Assembly: GCF_030817655.1 (NCBI RefSeq)
Contig: NZ_JAUSZM010000004.1
Span: forward strand, 186,001 to 250,000
Origin: Streptomyces sp. V4I2
Lineage (GTDB): Bacteria; Actinomycetota; Actinomycetes; Streptomycetales; Streptomycetaceae
DNA length: 64,000 nt
Direction: 5' to 3'
Shown: one piece after another, positions 51,946 to 60,187 of the stretch
How positions within the stretch are numbered: the stretch's first letter is position 1
How the letters are laid out: each line of letters begins with the position of its first letter
Notes under the pieces: generated by a model
What the model saw: the letters and a program-made list of their open reading frames with translations, nothing else
Databases searched by the model: none
Told to the model about the DNA's origin: nothing
Made by a program: the position numbers and the translations under genes

Positions 51946-54900
51946 TCACCCTGCGCTTCCCTGGCTTCGGTGACCGAGCCGTTTCAGGTCTGCCGAGCGG
52001 GTGCCGGCGGGCTGGAGGTCGGCGTACGGGTGCAGCCGGGCGCCGGCGGTGCCGTCGGCGAGGGTGCGCTGCGGTGCGGCCGGCTGGGCCGGGGTGGGGG
52101 AGGGAGCCGTACGGCCGAGCAGGTCGAGGGCGGCCTGGGGGCCGTGGTCGCGGCGTGCCTGGGCTACGGCGTCCAGGTCCCAGACCATTTCGCCGACCAC
52201 CGTGCGGCGCGGGCCGCGCGCGGTGACGGTGCCGCGTACCAGGAGCAGGCCGCAGTGGAACACGGTGTGTGCGACCTGCTCGTGGGAGTCCTCGAAGAAC
52301 GCGATGTCGACCAGACCGGAGCCGTCTTCCAAGGTCACGAAGATGACCCGTTTCCCGGACGGGATGGGCGGAGTCTGGGTGGAGGCGCGTACCCCGGCGA
52401 CGAGGACTTTCTGGCCGGGGACCATGCCGCGCAGGTGCGCGGCGTCGGTGGCGCCGAGCTCGTTCAGCAGCCGGTGGTGGTGCTCCATCAGGTGGTGGGT
52501 GACATCAATCGACAGCGTCTCGAGCTCAGCGGTCAGCTTGTCCCGGCTGGTCATCTCCGGCAGGCCGCTCGGCTCCGCGGTCACCAGCTCGCCGCCCAGC
52601 GGCAGTTGCCCGTCGCTGGCGGCGCGGGCCCGGGACTGCCGGTGCAGTTCGGTGGCCTGCAGCAGCAGGTCCCGCCGTGTGAGATCCCCGGAGTTCGGGC
52701 CGAGTGCCCCGATGCGGATCAGGCGTTGAGCAAGGGGCAGGGAGGGGCGGGCGCGCTGCCACAGGTCCTGCAGGCCGGTGTAGGGCTGCCCGGCGACCAG
52801 ACGGGCAACCTCAGCTTCACTGATGCCCTTCACCGTGGAGAAGGCCAGCCGCACGCCCAGGCCCTGCTCGGTCTGCTCGACACTGTGCACCGCCCGGGAG
52901 TGGTTGACGTCGACGTTCAACACCGGCACACCGTGGCGGCGGGCGTCAGCGACCAGGACCCGGCGCGGCCACATGCCCGGGTCGTGTTCCAGCAGCCCCG
53001 CATACAGATACGCCGGGAAGTGCGCCTTCAAGTACGCGGACTGCAGGGCCGGGACAGCGAACGCCACGGCGTGAGCCCTGCAAAAGCCGTAGGCCCCGAA
53101 GGACGAGACGATCTCCCACACCTCGTCCAGCACAGCCGTGCTGTATCCGCGTTCGCCGGCGGTATGGCGGAACCACTCTTCTACCTTCGCCAGCCGGTCG
53201 GGGTCGGCGAGGGCGCGGCGGGCGACGTCGCCGGCGGCCCGGTCGCAGCCGGTCATCGTCGTGAGGATCGCGATGATCTGCTCGTGCCAGATCACCACCC
53301 CGTAGGTGTCGTTGAGGACCGGCTCCAGGTCCGGATGCGGGTAACGGGGAGCTGCGCCGTGCCGGGCGGCGATGTACAACGCGGGCATGCCCCCGGACAC
53401 GGGTCCGGGCCGGAACAGGGAGATGTCGGCCACGACGTCCTGCATGTGGCGGGGCTGGAGACGTCCCACCAGATCTTGCTGGCCGGGCGACTCAAGCTGG
53501 AACAGGCCCACGGTGTCGGAGGCCTGGATGAGTTCGAAGGCGAGGCGGTCGTTGAGGTCGACGTGGTCGGCGTTGTCGAGATCGAGCTGGCGGCCGGTGG
53601 TGCGGCGGATCTCGGCGACCGCGTGCGCCATCGCACTCTGCATGCGGACCCCGAGGACGTCCAGTTTCAGGAGACCGAGATCTTCGACGTCCTCCTTGTC
53701 GGCCTGCACCATCGCGTAGCCCGCCGGGGTCGGCTGCACCGGAAGCCGGTCCAGCAGCGCCGCGTTCGACAGGATGACCCCGCACGGGTGCATGGCGTAG
53801 CCGCGGGGCAGCGCGTCCAGGCCTTCGGCGAGCTCCCACAGCGGCCCGAACTTCCCTGCTTGAGAGGCCAGTTGCCGCAGCTCGGGCAGCTCGGCCAGAG
53901 CGGCGCGGATGTCCCGGGCCCGGATGTGCGGGAAGCTCTTGGCGATCTCACCCACGACCTGGGGCGGGATCCCCAGGGCGAGCCCGGTGTCCCGCAGTGC
54001 GTGCCGGGCCCGGTACGTCTCGGGCATGCCGGTGACCGCGGTCCGCTCCCGCCCGAACCGCTTGATGATCGCGTCGTACACCTCAAGGCGCCGCTCGGAC
54101 TCCACATCGAGGTCGATGTCCGGCAGCGACGTGCGGCGCTCGCTCAGGAACCTTTCGAACAACAGCCGGTGCTCAAGAGGATTGGCCGTGGCCACGAACA
54201 AGCTGTGGTTGACCATGGAACCGGCACCGGACCCCCGCGCGGCGACCCGGATCCCCAGCGCCCGAGTATCCGCGACCACCTGCGCCACGGCCAGGAAGTA
54301 CCCCTCGAAGCCCAGCCGGCCGATGACCTCCAGCTCGTAGTCCATCTGCCGCACCGCGCGCACGTCCCGCTCCAGGCCGCGGGCGACCATCCCGGCCTCG
54401 CACCGCTGCCGCAGCAGCCGCATCGCCGACCCCCGCTCGCCGGTGGCGCCCACGACGGACGGCTCGGGGAAGTGGGGGGTGCCCAGGCCAAGGTCGGCCG
54501 GGGTGAGAGTGCACGACTGGCCGGTGGACTCGGTCTCGGCGAGCAGGCGTGCGGCGCGGGCGGGGTCGTCGCCGACGGCCTGGGCGATCCGCTCAGCGAC
54601 CGCGGACATTGCGGCCGGGCCCTTCAGCCACCGCTCCCCGCCGTCCAGGTGCCGACGGTCGACGGGCCGCAGCAGCCGGGCCGCGTCGAGCACGTCGGCC
54701 AGACGGTGCTGATCGGGGTCGGCGTAGCGGACCGCGTTCGACAGGACAGTGCGGACGCGGAGCTGGTCGGCCAGGCCCACGGTGCGCGCGGCCAGCCGCA
54801 GTGATCCCGCGCCGGTGCCCTGGCGTCCCAGGTACACCGTCTCCAGCCGCAGCCGTTCTCCTGCGAGGTCTCGCCACGGTGCGAGCAGCTGCTCGGCGAC

Positions 54901-55398
54901 GTCGGGACGGCCGGCGGACAGGGCCCGCACCGGTTCGGAGGCCGGGCCGAGCAGGATCACCAGGTCGGCGTCGGCGTGCTCGCGCAGTACCGGCCAGGAC
55001 ACGACCGGCAGGCCTCCGTCCGCTGCGGCGTGCGCGGCGGACACGAGATGGCACAGCCGCGCCCACCCGGCCGCGTTCTGTGCGAGCAGGGTGATCCGCA
55101 GCGGCGGCTCGATCACGTGCGCGCCTCCGCGCGCCGGCGTACGCGACCGTCCGGTGGCCGGGTCGGGCGACGTGAGCGGGGCGACAGCGACGTCGACGCC
55201 GAAGACGGGGCGGATACCGGCGGCCGCAGCGGCGGTGGCGAAGCGGACCGTGCCCGCGACGGTGTCCCGGTCGGTCAGTGCGAGCGTCGTCATCCCGCGT
55301 TCGGCAGCACGTTGCACGAGAGCGCCGGGGAGCGATGCGCCGTAGCGGGCCGAATAGCCGGAGGCGACGTGCAGATGAGTAAATCCACCGCTGCGCAC
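51946..55398 (-). CDS. dnaE2: Error-prone DNA polymerase III alpha subunit DnaE2
   Basis: A 1150-residue C-family polymerase: N-terminal PHP domain (FTHLHVASGYSARYGASLPG, LALTDRDTVAGTVRFA), the catalytic core ARGSGAGSMVNHSLFV and TSLPDIDLDVESERRLEVYD with the Asp residues, IIWHEQ-type finger region (GVVIWHEQIIAILT), and a C-terminal OB-fold (KRVIFVTLEDGSGLVDIAFF). The length and the ImuB-like gene nearby favour DnaE2 over the replicative DnaE1. It performs damage-induced mutagenic synthesis. The GTG start at 55398 directly follows GGCAGGAG. A LexA-like box lies 66 bp upstream. Confidence 0.92.
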   Translation of the reverse strand: MRSGGFTHLHVASGYSARYGASLPGALVQRAAERGMTTLALTDRDTVAGTVRFATAAAAAGIRPVFGVDVAVAPLTSPDPATGRSRTPARGGAHVIEPPLRITLLAQNAAGWARLCHLVSAAHAAADGGLPVVSWPVLREHADADLVILLGPASEPVRALSAGRPDVAEQLLAPWRDLAGERLRLETVYLGRQGTGAGSLRLAARTVGLADQLRVRTVLSNAVRYADPDQHRLADVLDAARLLRPVDRRHLDGGERWLKGPAAMSAVAERIAQAVGDDPARAARLLAETESTGQSCTLTPADLGLGTPHFPEPSVVGATGERGSAMRLLRQRCEAGMVARGLERDVRAVRQMDYELEVIGRLGFEGYFLAVAQVVADTRALGIRVAARGSGAGSMVNHSLFVATANPLEHRLLFERFLSERRTSLPDIDLDVESERRLEVYDAIIKRFGRERTAVTGMPETYRARHALRDTGLALGIPPQVVGEIAKSFPHIRARDIRAALAELPELRQLASQAGKFGPLWELAEGLDALPRGYAMHPCGVILSNAALLDRLPVQPTPAGYAMVQADKEDVEDLGLLKLDVLGVRMQSAMAHAVAEIRRTTGRQLDLDNADHVDLNDRLAFELIQASDTVGLFQLESPGQQDLVGRLQPRHMQDVVADISLFRPGPVSGGMPALYIAARHGAAPRYPHPDLEPVLNDTYGVVIWHEQIIAILTTMTGCDRAAGDVARRALADPDRLAKVEEWFRHTAGERGYSTAVLDEVWEIVSSFGAYGFCRAHAVAFAVPALQSAYLKAHFPAYLYAGLLEHDPGMWPRRVLVADARRHGVPVLNVDVNHSRAVHSVEQTEQGLGVRLAFSTVKGISEAEVARLVAGQPYTGLQDLWQRARPSLPLAQRLIRIGALGPNSGDLTRRDLLLQATELHRQSRARAASDGQLPLGGELVTAEPSGLPEMTSRDKLTAELETLSIDVTHHLMEHHHRLLNELGATDAAHLRGMVPGQKVLVAGVRASTQTPPIPSGKRVIFVTLEDGSGLVDIAFFEDSHEQVAHTVFHCGLLLVRGTVTARGPRRTVVGEMVWDLDAVAQARRDHGPQAALDLLGRTAPSPTPAQPAAPQRTLADGTAGARLHPYADLQPAGTRSADLKRLGHRSQGSAG

Positions 55399-55463
55399 CT
55401 CCTGCCTCTCGTTCGCCCCTCCCCCTGACCGGTGTCCCTCCAGGTCTCCACCATAACCGAAAA

Positions 55464-55479
55464 CCGAAAATTTGTTCGA
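55464..55479 (-). promoter_or_regulatory. LexA-like (SOS) box upstream of dnaE2
   Basis: CGAAA-ATTT-GTTCG, with A following, matches the actinobacterial SOS box CGAAC-n4-GTTCG except for one base. It lies 66 bp upstream of the dnaE2 start, as expected for a damage-induced gene. Assignment rests on this single match. Confidence 0.5.
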
Positions 55480-55628
55480 AGATGCGGCGCGGCGTTCTCT
55501 ACGTGTCGCCCGAGCGGTGCGAGATCCGTGCTCGCCTCCTAGGCCTTCCCCTGCCTACGGGGCTCCGGTGAGCGTGGGGGACGGGGTCCAGCGGGGATGA
55601 TCTGCGCGCGACACCAGAGCAGGCAGAC

Positions 55629-55657
55629 ACTCTGTGTCATTATCGGACACACAGAGT
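55629..55657. promoter_or_regulatory. Inverted repeat upstream of the SNase-like gene
   Basis: ACTCTGTGTC and GACACACAGAGT form an inverted repeat with a 2-nt bulge, 23 bp before the ATG at 55680. It could be an operator or a hairpin in the 5' leader; the gene has GGGAG at the normal distance. Confidence 0.4.
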
Positions 55658-55679
55658 AACGTCCGTTAAGGGAGTCGCC

Positions 55680-56564
55680 ATGCCTATGCTGCTCATCAAG
55701 GGCTCGTTCAAGGTGTCGGAGAAGGCCAAACCGGACGGCGACACCGTCTCGTTCATCCCGGACAACGTGGCCGACTGGAAGCTCGTACCCGGGAGCAAGC
55801 CGATCCTGCCCGCCGCCGACGGCCACGCCAACATCCGGCTCGAAGGCATCGACGCGCTGGAGACCCACTACGGGGGCAACTACGGACCGGACCAGCACCA
55901 ACCGATCGACCTCGCGCACCAGGCCGCGGACGAACTGCTCACGTTCCTCGGCTTCACCAGCATCGTCCGCAATCCGGACGAGACCGTCACCCTCACCCCC
56001 ACCAGCGTGCCCGGCTTCATCCTCACCCGAGGCTCCGACATCTACGGCCGCTGCGTGGCCCTGGTCGGCCGCGGCACCCCGCCCGGGTGCAGCGGCTACG
56101 AGATCAACGTCAGTGACGCCCTGCTGAAGAAGACCGCAAACCACCACCTGCTCTCGCTCGGCCTGGCCTACCCGACCTTCTACACCGGCTTTCCCGTCTC
56201 CCTGCGCACGGTCCTCGCCGCCGCCGCCCAGCAGGCCCGTCAGTCCACACCGCCATTGGGCGTGTGGGCCAAGGACGTGACGCAGTCCGGAGTGAAGATC
56301 ACCGGAATGGCCTCGCTCACGGCCGACGACGGAGCGGTCATCCTCCCGAAGCTGTTCCGCCGACTGAAGGAATACCTGGACCTCAACCCCACAAGCCCGT
56401 CCCTGGCCTGCCTCACCTCCTACCTGGGCGGAGGCGCCGACAAGTTCCACATGCCGCCGACCTCAAAGGAGATCACCGGCCTGCAAAACGCCATCGAGAT
56501 CACCAACGGCAACACCGTGAGGATGACCCACCAGCCCGAAGAGATCATCTTCGTCGAAAAGTAA
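55680..56564 (+). CDS. SNase-like (thermonuclease fold) protein
   Basis: A 294-residue protein with an N-terminal SNase-like domain: DGDTVSF (D19, D21), IRLEGIDALE (R53, D58, E61) and SDIYGRCVALVG (R124) correspond to the five key residues of staphylococcal nuclease, here interrupted by a long insertion between E61 and R124. The C-terminal half (KLFRRLKEYLDLNPTSPSLA onward) is of unknown type. No signal peptide is present, so an intracellular DNA or RNA nuclease is likely. It is divergent from dnaE2 and precedes ku, fitting a repair setting. Confidence 0.72.
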   Translation: MPMLLIKGSFKVSEKAKPDGDTVSFIPDNVADWKLVPGSKPILPAADGHANIRLEGIDALETHYGGNYGPDQHQPIDLAHQAADELLTFLGFTSIVRNPDETVTLTPTSVPGFILTRGSDIYGRCVALVGRGTPPGCSGYEINVSDALLKKTANHHLLSLGLAYPTFYTGFPVSLRTVLAAAAQQARQSTPPLGVWAKDVTQSGVKITGMASLTADDGAVILPKLFRRLKEYLDLNPTSPSLACLTSYLGGGADKFHMPPTSKEITGLQNAIEITNGNTVRMTHQPEEIIFVEK

Positions 56565-56759
56565 ACGGCCGGAGCCGGCCGGCCATGACCAATGCGCGGT
56601 GAGTCTCTCCAGAGCCGCTCCTGCAGCGGGAGTCACCACACCACGGCAGGTCAGCGCTCTGGCACACCCTTGACGTCAGTGGCCGCCCGCTCTGCTCAGG
56701 TGCCTGATACCGGCGGTGCTTTTAGGCTGGGATGGCTCGGGGCGCACTGGAGGTCTCGC

Positions 56760-57677
56760 ATGCCCCGAACGATATGGTCCGGCGCGATCAGCTTCGGTCT
56801 AGTGACCATCCCCGTCCGCGTTGCGTCTGCGACCGAGAACCACTCGATCCAGTTCCACCAGTACCACCTGGAGGACATGGGCCGGGTGCGGGTGCGGAAG
56901 ATCTGCGACCTGGAGGACCGCGAGATCCCCCAGTCCGAGATCGGCAAGGGCTACGAGTACGCCAAGGACCAGATAGTGGCCATCTCGGATGCGGAGTTGC
57001 GGGAGCTGCCACTGCCCACGGCGAAGGCGATTGAGATCCAGGCCTTCGTGCCGCTCGAGTCGATCGACCCGATGCGCATCGCTGAGGGCTACTACCTGGT
57101 GCCGGACGGAGCTGTGGCGGCGAAGCCGTACAAGCTGCTGCGCCAGGCCCTGGGCCGGTCGTCGAAAGTGGCGATCGCCAAATATGCCTGGTCAGGCCGG
57201 GAACGCCTGGGTCTGCTGCGGTTGCGTGAGGAGGCGATCGTCCTGCATGCGATGCGCTGGCCGGACGAGGTCCGTGATCCGGCGGCCGTCGACCCGCCGC
57301 ACGAGACAGTCTCGGACGAGGAGATCGAGGGGGCGCTCGCTCTGATGGAGTCGATGTCCCGCGACGACCTCGACGGGCCGGAGTTCGAGGACGCCTACAC
57401 CGACGCCCTGGCGAAGATTATCGAGGCGAAGCGGGAAGACAAGCCCCTGCCCGATGCCCCGGAGCCGGAGCAGCCGGGCAAGGTCCTCGATCTCATGGCC
57501 GCCCTGACCGAGTCCGTCCAGCAGGCCAAGGCCTCCCGCGGCGAGGACGCCGACGTCCACGAGCTGCCGAAGAAGAAGACCGCGAAGAAGCAGCCGGCCA
57601 AGAAGACGGCGGCGAAGAAGACGGCGGCGAAGAAGACCACGAAGAAGACGGCCGCTCGCCGATCACGCAGCGCCTGA
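56760..57677 (+). CDS. ku: Ku protein (NHEJ)
   Basis: A 305-residue bacterial Ku: PRTIWSGAISFGLVTIPVRV start, ENHSIQFHQYHLEDMGRVRV, EIPQSEIGKGYEYAKDQIVA and FVPLESIDPMRIAEGYYLVP are diagnostic. GGAGG stands seven bases before ATG 56760. The tail (KKKTAKKQPAKKTAAKK and similar repeats) is the lysine-rich C-terminus found in actinobacterial Ku that enhances DNA end threading. Ku normally recruits LigD, but only ligase relics are seen in this window (36236-36480 and 59518-59890). Confidence 0.96.
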   Translation: MPRTIWSGAISFGLVTIPVRVASATENHSIQFHQYHLEDMGRVRVRKICDLEDREIPQSEIGKGYEYAKDQIVAISDAELRELPLPTAKAIEIQAFVPLESIDPMRIAEGYYLVPDGAVAAKPYKLLRQALGRSSKVAIAKYAWSGRERLGLLRLREEAIVLHAMRWPDEVRDPAAVDPPHETVSDEEIEGALALMESMSRDDLDGPEFEDAYTDALAKIIEAKREDKPLPDAPEPEQPGKVLDLMAALTESVQQAKASRGEDADVHELPKKKTAKKQPAKKTAAKKTAAKKTTKKTAARRSRSA

Positions 57678-57879
57678 CCGCATGTGTCCGGCCGTGCAGA
57701 GGCCATGCCGGTGCAGGAGGGAATGTCCGCCCGGCTGGGGCTGTTGTGGAGAGCGTGGGAGTGAAGGGGACAGTGTCCCCGGGCCTCACCTATAGCCTGC
57801 GGGGACGATCGTCCGGCTGAAGCCCCGCAGAGCGTTTCGCCGCATAGGCGACCGCCCTTCACCCCACAAAATAACGACT

Positions 57880-57911
57880 GTGGCCCTGACCGGAATTCTG
57901 GTCAGGGCCAC
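57880..57911. terminator. Strong hairpin terminator between ku and the cold-shock gene
   Basis: GTGGCCCTGACC and GGTCAGGGCCAC form a perfect 12-bp stem with an 8-nt loop (GGAATTCT). It lies between the convergent ku and cold-shock genes and can serve both. The 200 bp between the ku stop and the hairpin hold no gene I can support. Confidence 0.8.
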
Positions 57912-58025
57912 ACGCGTACACTCCCAAGCGCGGGTCCTGGTACGCGGCGCGAGACCAGCCGCAGCCTCATGAGTAAGGCGGCTGCCGAAGTGGTCAGCCG
58001 CCTTGCCCTGCGCTTCGTGGCCCGC

Positions 58026-58229
58026 TCAGCCCCGGACGATGTTCTGCGCTTGCGGCCCCTTCTGCCCCTGGCCGATGTCGAAGGTCACGTGCTCACCCTC
58101 GGTCAGCTCGCGGTAGCCGTTGCCCGCGATCTCGGAGTAGTGCGCGAAGACGTCCGGACCCCCGCCGTCCTGCTCGATGAAACCGAAGCCCTTCTCGGAG
58201 TTGAACCACTTCACGGTGCCGCTGGCCAT
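58026..58229 (-). CDS. Cold-shock protein (CspA family)
   Basis: A 67-residue single-domain cold-shock protein: GTVKWFNSEKGFGFIEQDGG (RNP1) and DVFAHYSEI (RNP2), ending GPQAQNIVRG. GAAGGA stands eight bases before ATG 58229. It binds single-stranded RNA/DNA as a chaperone. The 5' region is long and gene-free, which could hold a cold-responsive leader, though I see no clear structure. Confidence 0.96.
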   Translation of the reverse strand: MASGTVKWFNSEKGFGFIEQDGGGPDVFAHYSEIAGNGYRELTEGEHVTFDIGQGQKGPQAQNIVRG

Positions 58230-58584
58230 ACCGTCGATCCTTCGTTCATACCTGGGAACAGCCCGCCAATCCGGGCATGTTCCGGCCCTGCAACCGCACG
58301 AGCCTGCAGCCGTTGTACCCACGATCACTCGGCTTATCCGACCGACACCACACGCCAAGCCCGCCTGCCTCACGCCAGCAGGTCCCTCGCCCTCCACGCC
58401 ATCTGCTGCGCGTAGCGAGCCCAGTACACCCGCCCTCCGTTGCCCCGGGCCCGGGATGCGTGCCGAGGCCCTAGGCATCACCGAGCCCCATGTCGCGCCC
58501 GCATACGCCGCTACACACCGCAGATGACCCGGCCAGGGGGCGGGGCCGGTGCCGCGTCTCCAGCCCGGGTCCGCGTTGTCGGCG

Positions 58585-59274
58585 TTACGATGCCGGGATG
58601 TAGTGGACGACGGTCGTCTGGCACGGTCCGCCGGCGTAGACGTTGATGGTGTCGATCTCGCTCTGGTCGGCGCTCAGGCCCCAGCGGAGCTTGGTCGCGG
58701 TCCATTCGGCGAGGTAGCGGCAGGTGGCGGTCGGGGCCGGCGGCATCCAGGAGCTCGGGTCCTGGTCGGCCTTCTGGCGGTTCGTCCGCGCGGTGACCGC
58801 GACCAGACTGGCGGCGGCGTCCTGGTCGTTGGCGTACGCCTCGCGCCGTGCGGCGCTCCAGGTGGAGGCGCCGGAGTCCCACGCCTCGGCGAGAGGGACC
58901 ATGTGGTCGATGTCGAGCTTGGCGGGGTCGCTGACTTCTTGCTCGTCGTAGTAGGACAGCCACTCGCCGTCGGTCAGCTTGCAGCCGGCCGACACGGTCG
59001 GCGCCTCGGAGGCTTCGGCCAGGAGGACCTCGGCGCGGGTGTTGCAGCCGTCGGCCGGGTCCAGGCCGGTGTTCCAGTGCTTGAACTTGTCGCGGGTGTA
59101 GCCGGCGCGGGACTCCTCGGCGAGGGGGATCTGGCCGATCGCGTAGGAGAGCGGGAAGGTCTGCGCCGCTGCGGGGGCCGGGGCGGCGTTCGCTGCGGCG
59201 GGCGCGGCGAGCGGGGTCAGGGAGAGGGAGAGCACGAGGGCGCACAGCATGTTCTTGATCACGACGGCAGGCAT
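58585..59274 (-). CDS. Secreted HNH-family nuclease (DUF1524-like)
   Basis: A 229-residue protein with a signal peptide (IKNMLCALVLSLSLTPLAAP ending in ANA), EESRAGYTRDKFKHW, the HNH-like core LDIDHMVPLAEAWDSGASTW and ARTNRQKADQDPSSWMPP, and cysteines that could form disulfides (DGCNTR, SAGCKL, TATCRY, GPCQT). It is probably a secreted endonuclease. It is an intact paralogue of the frameshifted gene at 15289-15955. Confidence 0.9.
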   Translation of the reverse strand: MPAVVIKNMLCALVLSLSLTPLAAPAAANAAPAPAAAQTFPLSYAIGQIPLAEESRAGYTRDKFKHWNTGLDPADGCNTRAEVLLAEASEAPTVSAGCKLTDGEWLSYYDEQEVSDPAKLDIDHMVPLAEAWDSGASTWSAARREAYANDQDAAASLVAVTARTNRQKADQDPSSWMPPAPTATCRYLAEWTATKLRWGLSADQSEIDTINVYAGGPCQTTVVHYIPAS

Positions 59275-59517
59275 AGCGGTGACCCGACCGGGCCGGTCAG
59301 TGATCAGGCTCCTTTGTCGACCGGTCGGCTGAACGGTTTCACCGCCGAACCGTTCCGCCCGGTCACCCAGTTGGCGTCGGTGCCCGCCGGTGCCACGCCC
59401 GGGGAGCAGTGCAGGCGGGATGGGCGGCGCGGACGCGGCCGGACAGCGGGCGCGCTCACCGCTGTTGCGCGCCGGGCGGGCCCTCCGCGCAACAGCGTGG
59501 CCGCGACTGCGCCCCCG

Positions 59518-59890
59518 TCAGTGCGGCGGTGACGTCCAGCGGGGGACGTCGGCAGGGGAGAGGTCGGGGCGTGCGCGGTGCCAGCGTGCGGGGTGGCGCC
59601 ACCGGCCGGCAGCGTCGCGGGCAACGTCGACGCCGACTTCCACCACCAGCTCGGGTTCCACCCGCGTGACGTTCAGCGTCCCCCGGCTGCCCCACCCGGC
59701 GGAGAACGACCTGTCCAGGGGTGGCCGCGCCGGCTCGGAGCGAGCAGGCCGGCGACCGTGCCGCTCGCCGCCCGGGCGAGAGTGGTGGTGCGGCCGGTGT
59801 ACTGCAGGCGGCCGTCCTCGTCGTATCTGCCGAGCAGCAGGCTGCTGGGGGCGGCCAGGGAGCCGGTGACCGCGCCGACGTCACCGATCG
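59518..59890 (-). pseudogene. ATP-dependent DNA ligase relic (C-terminal part)
   Basis: The minus strand encodes IGDVGAVTGSLAAPSSLLLG, RYDEDGRLQYTGRTTTLARA and HPWTGR in one frame. After a shift near 59718 it continues FSAGWGSRGTLNVTRVEPEL, VVEVGVDVARDAAGRWRHPA and RARPDLSPADVPRW to TGA 59518-59520. This is the OB-fold end of a LigC/LigD-type ligase. The N-terminal part is not adjacent: 59891-60187 holds only a doubtful 75-codon frame. Confidence 0.75.
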
Positions 59891-60187
59891 CCGGGAGACG
59901 ACGAAGAAGCCGACCTTGTGTTTCCGTCTGCCGAGCGGCGCCAGGGGTAGCTGTTCCAGCCGTCGTCCAGCACCTTGATGCGGGACCGAGCGTGGCTGGT
60001 GAAGGCTTCGCTCAGTCCGTAGGCGGAGCGTTGCGGGGCACGGCCGGAGCCGGTGCAGGGCGCCATCCGTGGGGACGGGAACGCGCCCCAGGTGGGGTCC
60101 CGGTCCACCCTTAGGACCAGGACCCCATTCGAACGACCCGGACGACCGACGATGGGGAACGTCCGTGTGTCGTTGCCGGAGCGCGGA

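Noticed and set aside
51970..54804. A 944-codon plus-strand frame opposite dnaE2.
   Set aside because: DnaE2 on the minus strand has all family motifs; the plus-strand frame has no recognisable domain.
59881..60108. A 75-codon minus-strand frame upstream of the ligase relic.
   Set aside because: Codon use and composition are not convincing and it matches nothing I recognise; it may be another piece of the decayed ligase region.
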